Shown one piece after another: positions 32,198-43,878 of a DNA stretch of 64,000 nt. How positions within the stretch are numbered: position 1 is the stretch's first letter; every line of letters begins with the position of its first letter. A model generated the notes under the pieces. The model had not been told where the DNA came from, did not search any database, and saw only the letters and a program-made list of their open reading frames with translations. Made by a program: the position numbers and the translations under genes. Source of the stretch: Avena insularis (lineage: Eukaryota > Streptophyta > Magnoliopsida > Poales > Poaceae); assembly GCA_023614405.1 (NCBI GenBank), contig CM042690.1, positions 526,272,293 to 526,336,292 on the forward strand. Reading direction: 5' to 3'.

Positions 32198-32357
32198 CTC
32201 CCTCCATTTCAAAATACAAGATGTTTTAGTTTAGTGAAAAGAGTGTATCTAGACTATTTTTAGTGTACATGTTTAATCTAAATGAACATATACACCAAAA
32301 GCGGTCTACATGCACTCTTTTCACAAAACTAAAACATCTATTTTGGAATGGAGGGAG
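32198..32357. mobile_element. Stowaway-type MITE
   Basis: CTCCCTCCATTTCAAAATAC and TATTTTGGAATGGAGGGAG are the inverted ends, with TA on both sides (32,196-32,197 and 32,358-32,359). Internal GTGTATCTAGAC and TGTACATG motifs are partly palindromic. Confidence 0.9.
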
Positions 32358-32647
32358 TACTAGCTAGTACTACTGTTTTTTTGGTACCAAGACGTGGCCT
32401 TGAAAGTCGGTGAGAAAATCTTGGGAACGTTATTAGAGCTAGCCTCTTAACTGCACCGTAATTCTCTCCCCATTGGTTTATCTTTTTCCTTCACGCTCTA
32501 CCACATGTAGAGAGAAATGGTAGATGCCAAAAATTAGGGGCTATAATAACTAGGGCTCTAGAAATTACTCCCCCTATCTCATTGCATTTTACTACTCCCC
32601 ATATTCTATACCTCGTGTCAGGAACCCATCGCAGCTTTACTGTTGAA

Positions 32648-33715
32648 GTTATACCAAGAAACTATTTTGAAGGTGTACACTATGGGTCAATATCTTGAAA
32701 ATCATAGAGATTTCTGAATGACTCAATATTTTGATATATAAGAATTTGCATGCTGTCAACTCTTACACAGATTAAAAAACAAAAGGATATAAAGAAAAAT
32801 GAATAAACGAAAAGGGTCTGCATGACATCCTCTCATTTGCAGTACCAGCCATGAAAAAATGGTAAACATGAGATTTGAAACATTCAAAAAAGTCGTAGTC
32901 ACATTAGATATGGCCTAAACACTCGAGGGTTTCTCGAGCGGAACGACCGATTAGGTCATGGCCATATCTACATCATAGTTCATGATAATGTTTCCATATT
33001 TGGTAGATGGGTCTGTCTTGCCATGGTATACAATAATGCTGGGGAGGTAGTTTCGAACTAGTAATAGGAAAAACATGTTCAAATTTCCGAGTTGTATCTT
33101 TAGGGTTCGTGTTGTAAAAGTATAGGTCCCATATGTATTTTCGTTTTATTTTTGGACCACTATGTAATTTTCATGCCCACCATTGGATTTTAACGCGCAC
33201 GTTCTTGGTACTTCAGGGCAGATTCCTCGTTAGAAAGAAAAATAAAAAGTTCCCAGTGACCGGAATTATTTTGCGCACGAATATTTTGGATCTGAATGCC
33301 TAGACCCATTTTTTAGAAAAAAAGGACTATTGTGCAAAACTTGAGTAGTCCGTACTTCTACTGAACCAGGGGCACCCAAAAATTAACCCCAAAGCTGCCA
33401 AAGAAAAAAACGGAAGAAAAAAACAAAGAGCAAGAAGAGATTATTAACGGGAGGCAGCGCGAGAGCAGCGAATGAGTTGAAGGCGGTGAGATGTCAGAGT
33501 AAAGCTAGCTTGACAGGTTTCTGACACGAGGTATAGGTACCTACTACTAGTAGCACAGTACTACTAGTAGCAATGATGGATTTCTCACCATCCATCCTCT
33601 CTCCCCCTCCTATGCAGCGCCCTACGCGCACCGGCCGACTGATCTCTCCCTCGTCCCACTATGTCGCCCCGCACATGTGTGCCTTGGTACAGCCGCACTT
33701 TGTGTGTGTGGCCTG
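32648..33715 (+). repeat. Direct duplication block, copy B
   Basis: Second copy of the block described at 25,775-26,848, starting GTTATACCAAGAAACTATTT. It retains the hairpin region (32,907-32,970), the A-rich tract and the CTACTACTAGTAG segment. A short continuation (AAGAGTCTCTAGCGTGTT at 33,737-33,754) also exists beyond the LTR insertion after copy A. It then runs into a P unit. Confidence 0.8.
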
Positions 33716-34310
33716 TTTTTTCCTTTTTTTCTTGACAAGAGTCTCTAGCGTGTTTTGAATTGGATACATAGCACCAATCCTGACCGTTGGACTATAAGAT
33801 CCAATGGTTCAGAGCTGCTGGATTCATGTTGAACAGTACCTAGAGAAAACTCCACCATATTCTAGGACCATCATACTTTAAGTCTTGTTAGAGAAAAATG
33901 CATACATTAAGTCTATTGATAATAACTATCCTCTTTTCCATTCTAGCATCTAGAAGATTCGATTGATAGTCTTCATCACAATAAATTATAAAATTACTAT
34001 ATAAAATTGATAGTCTTCGATTAATAGTCTGACATATCATCACTATATAAAATTATAATTGGTAAAGCATAATAAATTATAAATTTGATCAACATCTATA
34101 AAGTATGGGTGTATATTTGGTCCTTGTACTTTGCATGTCATTATGCTGAAGACTATCAATAGAAACTTTTAGATGCTAGAATGGAAAAGAAGATCCAACG
34201 GCTAGAAATGTTAGGATTCGCGAGTCTCGATCCAACGGTCAATATTCAAAGTTATTCGTACACTATATAGTGGTAAGAGGTAAGATAAGATATCTCTATC
34301 TCTACTACTA

Positions 34311-34740
34311 TAATGGAGTAGTTTTGAATTGGATCCATGGCACCAATCCTGATTGTTGGGCTGTTAGATCCAATGGTTCAGAGAAGCTGGATTCGTGTTG
34401 AATAGTACCTAGAGCAAACTCCACCATGCATGTTCTAGAACGATCATGCCACCACCCCCAAAATTTCTTAGCACAATAGGTTGTAAATAGTACAGACCTA
34501 GAGCAAACTCCACCATGTTCTAGAACCATCATGCGTGTCACCACCCCCAAAATGCATAAATTTTAAGTGCATTAATAATAACTATATACACATATTGAGA
34601 ATATAACCTACTGTGCTATGAAATTTTGGGGGTAGTTTGATCTAGGTACTATTCAACATGAATCCAGCTGCTTTGATCCATTGGATCTAACAGCCCAACG
34701 GACAGGTATGGTGCCATGGATCCAATTCAAAACTGCTCTA
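34311..34740. repeat. P hairpin 1 (foldback, about 430 bases)
   Basis: Left arm begins ATAATGGAGTAGTTTTGAAT; right arm ends ATTCAAAACTGCTCTA. Arms of about 130 bases pair with few mismatches (for example CTCCACCATG..TTCTAGAAC, and CCTACTGTGCTATGAAATTT for the complement). A second partial left arm lies in the loop. It is itself flanked by inverted Q copies, so the whole 34,028-35,020 region is a larger palindrome. Confidence 0.8.
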
Positions 34741-35030
34741 TTCTTATTTTATCTTATCTTACCACTATATAGTGTTCGAATAACTTTGAATATTGACCGT
34801 TGGATCAAGACTCACGAATCTCAACATTTCTAGCTGTTGGATCTTCTTTTCCATTCTAGCATCTAGAAGATTCTATTTTTTTGAATGGTCTAGAAGATTC
34901 TATTGATAGTCTTCATCACAATGAATGCTATGCACAAAAATCAAAACACACTTCTCCATCATTCTAGAATCTTCTCCCTCATTTCTCTAGACCATGTTAC
35001 CAAAAATTTCACATTTTAGATCTCCACTAC

Positions 35031-35509
35031 TATAATGGAGCAGTTTTGATTGGATCCATATTACCAATCCTGACCATTGGGCTATTAGATCCAATGATTC
35101 AGAGCAGCTGGATTCGTGTTGAATAGTACCTAGAGAAAACTCCACCATGTTCTCTAGAACCATCATGTCATCACCCCCAAAATTTCATAGCAAAGTAGGC
35201 TGTATTCTCAATATGTGTATATAGTTATTATTAATAGACTTAATTTATGCATTTTTTTCTCTAATGTATGAAATGTGATTTAACAAACATTAAGTTGTTG
35301 TTAACCAATATTCTTGGTAGAGAAAAAATTCATACATTAAGTATATTAAAATTAACTATCTACACATATTGAGAAGACAACCTACTATGCTATGAAATTT
35401 TGGGGGTGGTGACATGCTGATGGTTCTAGAACATGGTGGAGTTTGCTCTATAGGTACTATTCAACATGAATCTAGCTGCTCTGAACCATTGGATCTAACA
35501 GCCAAACGT
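35031..35509. repeat. P hairpin 2 (foldback, about 480 bases)
   Basis: Left arm 35,031 to about 35,275 and right arm about 35,300-35,509 are near-complete inverse copies: ACTATATACACATATTGAGA-type text is mirrored, as is CCACCCCCAAAATTT against AAATTTTGGGGGTGG. The loop is about 25-40 bases around TTAAGTTGTTGTTAACC. It is the most complete hairpin in the array. Confidence 0.85.
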
Positions 35510-37026
35510 TCTATATGAAATGTGATTTAACAAACATTAAGTTGTTACTAACCCATAGTTTTGTTAGAGAAAAATGCATACTTTAAGTCTACACACATTG
35601 AGAATACAACCTACTATGCTATGAAATTTTGGGGGTGGTGACATGATGGTTCTAGAACATGGTGGAGTTTTCTCTAGGCCGGTACTATTCAACACGAATC
35701 AAGCTACTCTGAACCATTGGATCTAATAGCCCAACAGTCAGGATTGGTGCTATGGATCCAATTCATTCAAAACTGCTCCACTATCTTATCTTATCTTACC
35801 ACTATATAGTGTACGAGTAACTTTGAATATTGATCGCTGGATCGAGACTCGAGAATCCGAACATTTCCAGCCATTATTGGATCTTCTTTTCCATTTTACC
35901 ATCTAGAAGATTCTATTGATAGTCTTGAACACAATGAATGCACTATGCATAAACCTCTCAAAACACATTTCTCCATCATACTAGAATCCTCTCCCTCTTT
36001 TCTCTAGACCATGTTACCAAAAATTTCAAGTGTTAGGTAGCTAATAATCTTTGACTTCTACACATGATGATACAAAGTAGAAGAACCAAATATACACCCA
36101 TACTTTATAGATGTTGATCAAATTTATATTTTTTCCACTTTACCTGTTATAATTTATATAGTGATGATATGTCAGACGTCTATTATCTGAGCCTCACATG
36201 AAACTTACTAGTAGTAGTAGAGAGAATACAACCTACTGTGCTATGAAATTTTGGGGGTGGTTACATGATGGTTCTTGAACATGCCGGAGTTTTCTCTAGA
36301 TACTATTCAACACGAATCTAGCTGCTTTGAACCATTGGATCTAACAGCCCAATGGTCAGGATTGGTGTTATGGATCCAATTCAAAACTGCTCTATTCTTA
36401 TCTTATTTTATCTTATCTTATATTACCACTATATAGTGTATGAATAACTTTGAACATTGATTGTTGGATCAAGATTCACTAATCCCAACATTTCTAGCCA
36501 TTGGATCTTCTTTTCCATTATAGCATCTAGAAGATTCTATTTTTTTGAACGGTCTAGAAAATTCTATTGATAGTCTTCATCACAATGAATGCTATGCACA
36601 AAACTCAAAACACACTTCTCCATCATTCTAGAGTCTTCTCCATAGCTCGTTTCTCTAGACCATGTGTTACCGAAAATTTCATGTTTTAGTAGATAGCTAA
36701 TAATCGTTGACTTCTAAATCATCTTACCACTATATAGTGTACGGACAACTTTGAATATTGACCATTGGATCAAGACTAGCCAATCCCAACATTTCCAGAC
36801 GTTGGATCTTATTTTACATTTCTAGAAGATTCTATTGATAGTCTTCATCAAAATGAGTGGTATTCACAAAACTCAAAACACACTTCTCCATCATTCTAGA
36901 ATCTTATCCCTCGTTTCTCTAGACCATGTTACCAAAATTTTAAAGTTTTAGATAACTCATAATCGTTGACTTCTACATGATATGCAAAGTACAAGAACGA
37001 AATATACAGCTGAGAATATTATTCTA

Positions 37027-37149
37027 CTCCCTCCAATCCAAATTATTATTCTCAGATTTGTCTAGATTCGGTTGTATCTAGTCATGTTTTAGTGTTAGAT
37101 ACATTCGAATCTAGACAAATCTGAGAACAATAATTTGGATCGAAGGGAG
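37027..37149. mobile_element. Stowaway-type MITE in a Q repeat
   Basis: CTCCCTCCAATCCAAATTAT and ATAATTTGGATCGAAGGGAG are inverted ends, flanked by TA (37,025-37,026, 37,150-37,151). Host text TTC-TA-GAATGATGG is the Q sequence TTCTAGAATGATGG. The internal ATTCGAATCTAGACAAAT mirrors TTTGTCTAGATTCGG. Confidence 0.9.
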
Positions 37150-37691
37150 TAGAATGATGGAGTAGTATTTTTTGAGGTTTGTGCATTGCATTCATTGTGC
37201 TAAAGACGTACTATCCATACTATATTCTAGTAGAGATGCTAGCTAGTAGAATGGAAAGGACGATCCAACGATAAGCAATATTGAGATTCACGAGTCTTGA
37301 TCCAACGATCAATATATTCGAAGTTATTCGTACACTGTATAGTGGTAAGATAAGATAAGATAAGATAAGATAAAAAATAGTATTTTCTAGAGATGATGGA
37401 ACAATGGAACAGTAGACCCGACGGCTGGCAATGTTGGGATTCGCGAGTTTTGATCCAACCGATCAATATTAAAAGTTATTTGTAAAAAATATAGTGGTAA
37501 GATACAATAAGAAAGACTATCAATTGTATCTACTAGATACCAGAATGAAAAAGAAGATCCAATCGGTTGGCAATGTTGGGATTCACGAGTCTTGTTCCAA
37601 CGGTCAAAATTCTAAGCTATTCGTACACTATAGTGGGTAAAATAATGTACTATCCATAGTGTATCTTCTATTTAGATGCTAGCTAGAATGG

Positions 37692-38048
37692 ACTAGTAAA
37701 AGACACGTGCCACACACGTATATATTGTATGAAATGTGACTTAGCAAACGTTAAGTTGTTATTATTAACCAATAGACTTGTTAGATAAAAAAGGGCATAC
37801 ATTAAGTCTAATAGTAAAAGGCATGACCCACACACGTATATACTGTATGGAATGTGATTTAGCAAACATCAAGTTGTTATTATTAACCAATAATCTTGTT
37901 GTAGAAACAAGCCATACATTAAGTCTACTAGTAAAAGACATGAGCCGCACATGTATATGCTGAATGAAATGTGATTTAGCAAACATTAAATTGTTATTAT
38001 TAACCAATAGTACTCTTAGATAAAAAGGCATACAATAATTCTATTAAT
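37692..38048. repeat. Three tandem copies of a 118-base P-derived unit
   Basis: Copies begin at 37,692, about 37,812 and about 37,930 with AGTAAAAGACACGTGCCACA (varied). Each contains GTATGAAATGTGACTTAGCA, GTTATTATTAACCAATA and CATACATTAAGTCTA. The unit derives from the P loop region. Divergence between copies is roughly 10%. Confidence 0.85.
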
Positions 38049-38429
38049 AATAACTATCTACACACATTAAGAATACAACCTACTGTGCTATGATTTTTTT
38101 TGGGGGGGGGAGGGGGGTTACATGGTGGAGTATGCTCTATGGGTATTGTTCAACGCGAATCCAGCTATTGTGAACCATTAGATCTAATAGCCCAGTCGTG
38201 ATTGGTGCTACTAATAATAACTATCTACGCATATTCAGACTATAGCCTACTCTGCTATGAAATTTAGGAAGGGGGGTGTTGACATGATGGTTGTAGAACA
38301 TGGTGGAGTTTGCTCTAGGTATGTACTAGTTGTTCAACACGAATCCAGCTGCTCTAAACCATTGGATCTAACATCCCAACGGTCAGGATTTGTGCTATGG
38401 ATCCAATTCAAAACTGCTGTATTATAGTA

Positions 38430-38890
38430 GTAGAAGAAAAGAAGATAACACTGTATAGTGTATGATATAAATAACTTTGAACTTTGACCTTGGATCTAGA
38501 CTCGTGAATCTCAACATTGCTAATTAACCGTTGGATTTCTATCCATTCTACTCCCCCGTCTAGAAATATAAGACATTTTAGCTTTGTGAAACGAATGTAT
38601 CTAGATGTCTTTTAGTCTATAGGCCAACATCTAGATACATTCGTTTTACAAAGCTAAAATGTCTTATACTTGTAAAACGAGGGAGCAACATCTAGAAGAT
38701 TCTATTGTTAGTCTTCAGCATAATGAACGCTATGCACAAATCTCAAAACACACTTTTCAATAATTCTAGAATCTTCTCTAGAGCACGTGGAGTATTAGGT
38801 AGGAGTAGCTAGGTTGATTTCAACATGATACGGTGCAAAGTATAAGAACCAAATATACACCCGATACTTTATGGACATGGCTCGCAATTA
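38430..38890 (+). repeat. Q repeat copy carrying a Stowaway
   Basis: Opens around ACACTGTATAGTGTATG and continues ATAACTTTGAACTTTGACC. A MITE interrupts after TCCATTCTA; the Q text resumes with ACATCTAGAAGATTCTATTG and runs to ATACACCCGATACTTTATGG near 38,875. The Gypsy element inserts about 30 bases later. Confidence 0.7.
38551..38685. mobile_element. Stowaway-type MITE in a Q repeat
   Basis: CTCCCCCGTCTAGAAATATAA and its inverse CTTGTAAAACGAGGGAG are the ends; TA precedes (38,549-38,550) and CA follows where TA is expected, from a point change. Internally GAATGTATCTAGATGTCTTT mirrors ACATCTAGATACATTCG. Confidence 0.85.
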
Positions 38891-38907
38891 AAATTATTTT
38901 TGAGCCT

Positions 38908-40196
38908 TGATGTCTACGCACTTCTATTCTTGTAGACAGTTGTTGGGCCTCCAAGTGCAGAGGTTTGTAGAACAGCAGCAAGTTTTCCCTTAAGTGGATC
39001 ACCCACGGTTTATCGAACTCAAGGAGGAAGTGGTCAAAGATATTCCCTCTCAAGCAACCCTGCAATCAAGATATAAGAAGTCTCTTGTGTCCCCAACACA
39101 CCCAATACACTTGTCAGGTGTATAGGTGCACTAGTTCGGCGAAGAGATAGTGAAATACAAGTGGTATAGAAAATTATAAGTGGTAACGGTGATAGAAAAT
39201 AGCTTCATGGCGTGGAAAAGACTAAAGTAAAGCTGAAATAAAGATGGAAGCAAGCAAACATGCAATAGATGTAATAGCAAACGGTGTTTCAGTGCTTAGA
39301 AACAAGGCTTAGGGATCATACTTTCACTACTGAACACTCTCATATAAATATATTCTTCTTTATGATACTACGCTAAACTACTCTCCGGTTGGACACTCTA
39401 ATCGATGGTAGGGCTATAACAGCACACCTCAAAGTTCATCTATCCCATCTAGAAAACCCCACACTGTCACCTTGAGTACTAGATGAGTCCAACAAACACC
39501 ACAATTTCATAAAGACATCCAACTCCAAATATAACTCATAAGAAGTATTTGTAATATCTAGCCTAAGTGCCACCATGGTGTGCACGTTGTCACTTTCACA
39601 CACATGGGGAGAGCAGAGATCTATTAAAGCACTTGAGTAGCAAGGTAGATCTATAGATTACAAGATCATGATCTCAATAAGATCATGCATAAAGAGAGAG
39701 ATGAACACATAGGTACCGGTAGAACCTTTAGCCTCGAGACAGAACTACTCCCTCCTCATCATGGGAATCAGCAACGGTTATGGAGATGGCAGTGGAGATC
39801 GATGGAGATGGCTCCGGGGGCACTTCCCCGTCCCGGCAGGGTGCCGGAACAGAGACTTTATGTCCCCGGCCCACACCATTGCCTGGCGCGGCCTGGGCTG
39901 GCTCGCGCCAAGGGGGGGGGGGGGTGTGGCCCCTCTCCGACTCTCCTTCTGGCTCCGTGAGTCTTCCGGGAAAATAGTAACTTTGGCTTTTGTCCCGTCC
40001 AATTCCGAGAATATTCATTTTTTGACTTCCTAGAACCAAAAACAGCAGAAAACAGGCAACTGGCACTATGGATCTTGTTAATAGGTTAGTCCAAGAAATC
40101 ATATGAAAAGTACTCCAAAGTGTGGACAAAACATAAGAAAGTAGATAAAACCAATCATGGAACATCAAAAATTATAGATACATTTGCAATGTATCA
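38908..40196 (-). repeat. 3' LTR of the minus-strand Gypsy element
   Basis: Plus-strand ends are TGATGTCTACGCACTTC and TTTGCAATGTATCA. It is 1,289 bases, 104 shorter than the other LTR. The difference is near 39,843-39,868, where the TATA-bearing segment of the 5' LTR is missing. Confidence 0.9.
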
Positions 40197-40215
40197 ACAT
40201 CCCCAAGCTTAACTC
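40197..40215 (-). other. Polypurine tract
   Basis: On the minus strand GGAGTTAAGCTTGGGGATG ends just before the LTR start TGATACATT. It would prime plus-strand DNA synthesis. The same AAGCTTGGGG tract precedes the LTR at 62,972. Confidence 0.8.
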
Positions 40216-42949
40216 CTTCTCGTCCTCGAGTAGGTAAGTGATAAAAAGAAAGAATAATTTTTGATGTGAAATGCACCATCATAAACTTGATCAAAGTTTT
40301 TGTAAAACATTGATAGCTGGGATCATAATAGTTCAATCATAACATGAAAGACAAAGTTCTAACAATAAGGCAAAGCAACTATGTTGCAACATAAAAAGAC
40401 ACAAACAAAATATTTATGAATAACAATGCTTTGCAAGACGTTTGTTTGTTTCACATAAAGAAAACATAGCATAATAGTATTCAGCTTGTCCCTCATAGAG
40501 TAGCAAATATAAATGCATAGGACACCTCCAAAGTTCGTAAGAGTGACTAGATACAAATAGTTTAAAACAAGCAATATCAAGTTATGCATCAATCAACTAG
40601 TCTTGGGACAATGCACATAGAAGTAAGAATGGCCACTATGCTCTCAAAGTAGGTGCATAAAGGTAGAAGGTGGAGACTCAATATATAAGTGGAAGAAAGG
40701 CCTTCATAGAAGGAAGTAGGGATTCAAGTCTCATAAAGAGCTTCCAAAAATTATGGTACTTAATAGCTTTCAGCTCTCATTGCCCCTATCATAAGCATCT
40801 TGAAGTGATTAAGGTTAAAGTGAACAAACTATGGTGTACATGCTTGACGAAGTATAAGTCAGAAATCTCATGTCCCTTGTATACGAGGGCCGCTCCTCAT
40901 GATACTCAAGTTTAGTCACTGGTAAGTTCTTGTCATTGTAAGTATATGTGTATCATAGAGAACTGCCAACGGGGTACCCCTTGCCCGATGATACGGAAGA
41001 ATCCCCATATCAAAATGACAAGGCAAGCAGACAACGAGCATCTCAGCAATCTTCTTATTTACCATGGGAATATGCTGCTTTTTTCTCTCTTTCCTCTTTT
41101 CATAATCTCTTTTTTTTTCTTTTTCTCTTTTTTCTCAATATAGGACTCTTTTTTTATAATAAGAATGCTTCATAGACAGCTCATTATGGTTACGCTGCAG
41201 GTTTCCACCATGTCAGCATGGATTAGACCAATGACCGCCCGTTTCTCTAACACATATACATAACTCCATGGACTTACAAGCTCCCTTTCATTTCACGGCG
41301 ACATCCATAGACAAAAGAGCATGATATCAACTAGGTACAAAGTACCAGTGCAATGTTGAAAGCGTTCCCCATGACAGCATGGTTCTGCTAATCCCCAACA
41401 AATAAGTGCAAGCATATACAACATAGATGACACAATGGTTCATGTTTATTAAGGGCAAGAAAAGTAAAGTGTGCCATCAAGTTCGTGAGAGCTTTAATCA
41501 CTAGTTTTCTCATAACAAGTTTAATTTGGAAGGTAAACAAAAGAACGAATATACTTGGAATAGCATATGCTAATAGGTAGGTATGGTGGACTCTTTGGAA
41601 TAACTTGGTTTTAGGAGTTGGATGCATGAGTGGAACTCATACTTGGTTACGGAGGCTAGCAAAAGACTGGGAGCGACCAACTAAGAGAACAATAATGGCC
41701 ATAATCATGCAGAGCGACAAAACATCATGGATCAAAGCATAAAGTGATACTCCAAGTTGAAAAATAAAGGATCATAAAGGCTATGGTGACTTGGGATAGT
41801 CATAACATGGTGTGAGCATGCGCCAAGTCAACCCAAATAAAGCATCAAAGGAGAATACCACAATACTATGCTTTAATATGCTAAAACAATGCATGATTCA
41901 TCCAAGGCACATTAAGCAATATCATTTGTTTATAACAAGTCATGCCACAACAAAGAATACTAAGCATAAATCCAAAACAATATCAAGCATGGCATGACAA
42001 AGCACAGGCCACAGTCAAAAACAAGCTCTCTTTACCACTTAAGCATGAACTTTCCCACTCTTTTCCAAACCAAACCAAACTATTTGAAAACCAACGTATG
42101 AAAGAGGGGGTCCAACCAATTTCTTCAGCAAACTAAGAAAACCAAGCAAACAAAAAACCAAAACCAAAACTAAAAAGAAGATGTTCCAAGAACAACACAA
42201 TTGTGCATGAAACAATAAAAATGAAGCGTTTGGAAGAAACCTGAGATTTTTATTGATGAAGAAGGGGATGCCTTGGGCATCCCTAAGCTTTGACGCTTGT
42301 ACTTCTTGGATATTTCTTGGGGTGAAATGCATGTCATCCCCAACATTGACCTTTAGTCCATCCTTCATCTCATTACTCATTCCTTCCATACACCTGAAAT
42401 TTTTCCTTCATATAAAACTTCACACAATCTTTATTAGTAACATTAGTGCACTCAAGATAATAAGTCTTTAGGTTCAGTTTTAACACCAATAAAACTTCCA
42501 TTAAAACACTAGCTATTGTAGTACTTCCCTCAAAAATCTCAATTCCCCAAAAGAACTCAAAGAGGAACCAACAAGAAGCAAATGCAGAAAATGGCAGAAA
42601 TCTGTCAAAACAGACCAGTAGGTAAAGACGAATTTTTTCGAAGACCTTCTGTTGCTCAAATCAAAAAGTGCTGAACTAACGAAAGTTAGATAACAACCTG
42701 GGGCAGAATCACAAAAATTCACGACTCAAAAGGACGTACAGATATTTTACACGAATTTTTACGGTGAAGCACAAAAATCTGTTTCGGGACAACAACTTTC
42801 CCAATCATTACTTCTCTCTCATTAGAGGTTACTCTTGGCACAAAAAGCAAATAAAAAGGATAAGGAGCGGTTATTACTGAAGTAATAACTTCGAAGACTC
42901 GTCTAAAACTTTTGGGTTATCTCCCAATAATTACTTTTCTTTAACGCCT
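40216..42949 (-). other. Non-coding interior of the minus-strand Gypsy element
   Basis: About 2.7 kb with no long open frame. It holds homology (inverted) to 55,600-55,980, 62,117-62,400 and 53,250-53,560, including the text AATAACCGCTCCTTATC and GTCATGGGGAACGCTTTC. An A/T-tract (41,076-41,155) with CTCTTTCCTC is the uninterrupted form of the site into which the 6.1-kb insertion at 55,985 went. Confidence 0.7.
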
Positions 42950-43744
42950 TTAAGTTAGGCATGATAGTTTGAGAAGATGCTCACATAAGAAATATGAATT
43001 GAAGTAAAAGAGAGCATCAAGAAGCAAATTCAAAACACATTTAAGTCTAACCCACTTCCTATGCATAGGAATCTTGTAAAGAAACAATTCATGAAAGTAC
43101 AAAGCAACAAGCATAGTAAAGAAAAAGAAGTGCAACTTCAAGGCTTTCAACATAAAGAGGTGAAACTTAATATTATTGAGATGCACAAAACCATGCTTCT
43201 CTCTCTCATAATAACTTTCAGTAGCATCATGAATAAAATTAACAATATAACTATCACATGAAACATTCTTATCATGAGACACATGCATAAAATAATTAAT
43301 ACTCCCAACATAAACATAGTCATTCTTATTAATTATGGTGGGAGCAAATTGAAAAAAATAGCTATTATTATTATTCTCATCACCATAATCATCAAATATA
43401 GGAGGCATATTGTAATCATTAATTTTCTCCTCAATAGTAGGTGGACTGAAAATATCATATTCATCATTGTAATCATCATAGATTGGAGGCATAGTATCAT
43501 CAAAGTAAACTTTCTCCTCCATGTTTGCGGGACTAAAAAGATCATTTTCATCAAAACCAGCTTCCCCAAGCTTAGACTTTTCCATAGCATTAGCAATAAT
43601 GGTGTCCAAAGAATTCATACTAACAACATTGCTATTAGCATGCAAATAAAGTTCCATAGGTTTTTTATTTTTCTCTTCAAACACTTCATGTCCTAACTCA
43701 AGATAAATACTATAAAGCTCTCTAATTTTGTTGTTGTTTTCCAT
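42950..43744 (-). CDS. Gag-region-derived ORF of the non-autonomous Gypsy element
   Basis: An uninterrupted frame of 264 codons from ATG at 43,744 (MENNNKIRELYSIYLELGHE) to 42,950. The middle is acidic (FDENDLFSPANMEEK, YDDYNDEYDIFSPPT). The C-terminal part (HLNNIKFHLFMLKALKLHFF, YKIPMHRKWVRLKC) matches the ORF at 52,910-53,242, which has HLNNIKFPRFMLKVFMLHFF and YKIPLHSKWVRLKC. A hydrophobic stretch is at the C-terminus. It lies where gag/pol would begin but has no capsid or zinc-knuckle motif that I recognise. Being open over 795 bases, it may still be translated; function unknown. Confidence 0.55.
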   Translation of the reverse strand: MENNNKIRELYSIYLELGHEVFEEKNKKPMELYLHANSNVVSMNSLDTIIANAMEKSKLGEAGFDENDLFSPANMEEKVYFDDTMPPIYDDYNDEYDIFSPPTIEEKINDYNMPPIFDDYGDENNNNSYFFQFAPTIINKNDYVYVGSINYFMHVSHDKNVSCDSYIVNFIHDATESYYEREKHGFVHLNNIKFHLFMLKALKLHFFFFTMLVALYFHELFLYKIPMHRKWVRLKCVLNLLLDALFYFNSYFLCEHLLKLSCLT

Positions 43745-43850
43745 TAAGCCTAACTAGTGAAAACAAGAAACAAAAAGATAAAATTGCATAATCTAAAGGA
43801 AATAACTTTGAGCACTCACACCGGAGGATGTGAGTACCTTTTACCTTACC

Positions 43851-43868
43851 TCCCCGGCAACGGCGCTA
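43851..43868 (-). other. Primer binding site (tRNA-Asp type)
   Basis: On the minus strand TAGCGCCGTTGCCGGGGA lies about 10 bases after the 5' LTR end. It differs from the tRNA-Asp 3' complement TGGCGCCGTTGCCGGGGA by one base. Confidence 0.85.
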
Positions 43869-43878
43869 GAAAAGAGCT

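Larger units (their letters stand above)
33750..38435. repeat. P/Q inverted-repeat array
   Basis: Two repeat types alternate here in both orientations. P (forward) opens ATAATGGAGCAGTTTTGAAT and runs through GATCCAATGGTTCAGAGCAG, CTCCACCATGTTCTAGAACC and CCCCCAAAATTTCATAGCA to AATGTATGCATTTTTCTCT. Q is as described at 23,380. Visible order: P part (33,750), Q inverted (34,028-34,300), P hairpin (34,311-34,740), Q forward (34,745-35,020), P hairpin (35,031-35,509), P inverted half (35,510-35,784), Q forward (35,785-36,190), P inverted half (36,226-36,404), Q forward twice (36,405-37,010), Q inverted three times (37,155-37,640), then P inverted with a triplication (37,692-38,430). No coding capacity; the frames found in it are repeat by-products. 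Confidence 0.8.

Noticed and set aside
37683..38031. Overlapping frames with repeated NNNNLxFAKSHFIQYIRV text
   Set aside because: Generated by the 118-base tandem triplication; not a repeat protein.
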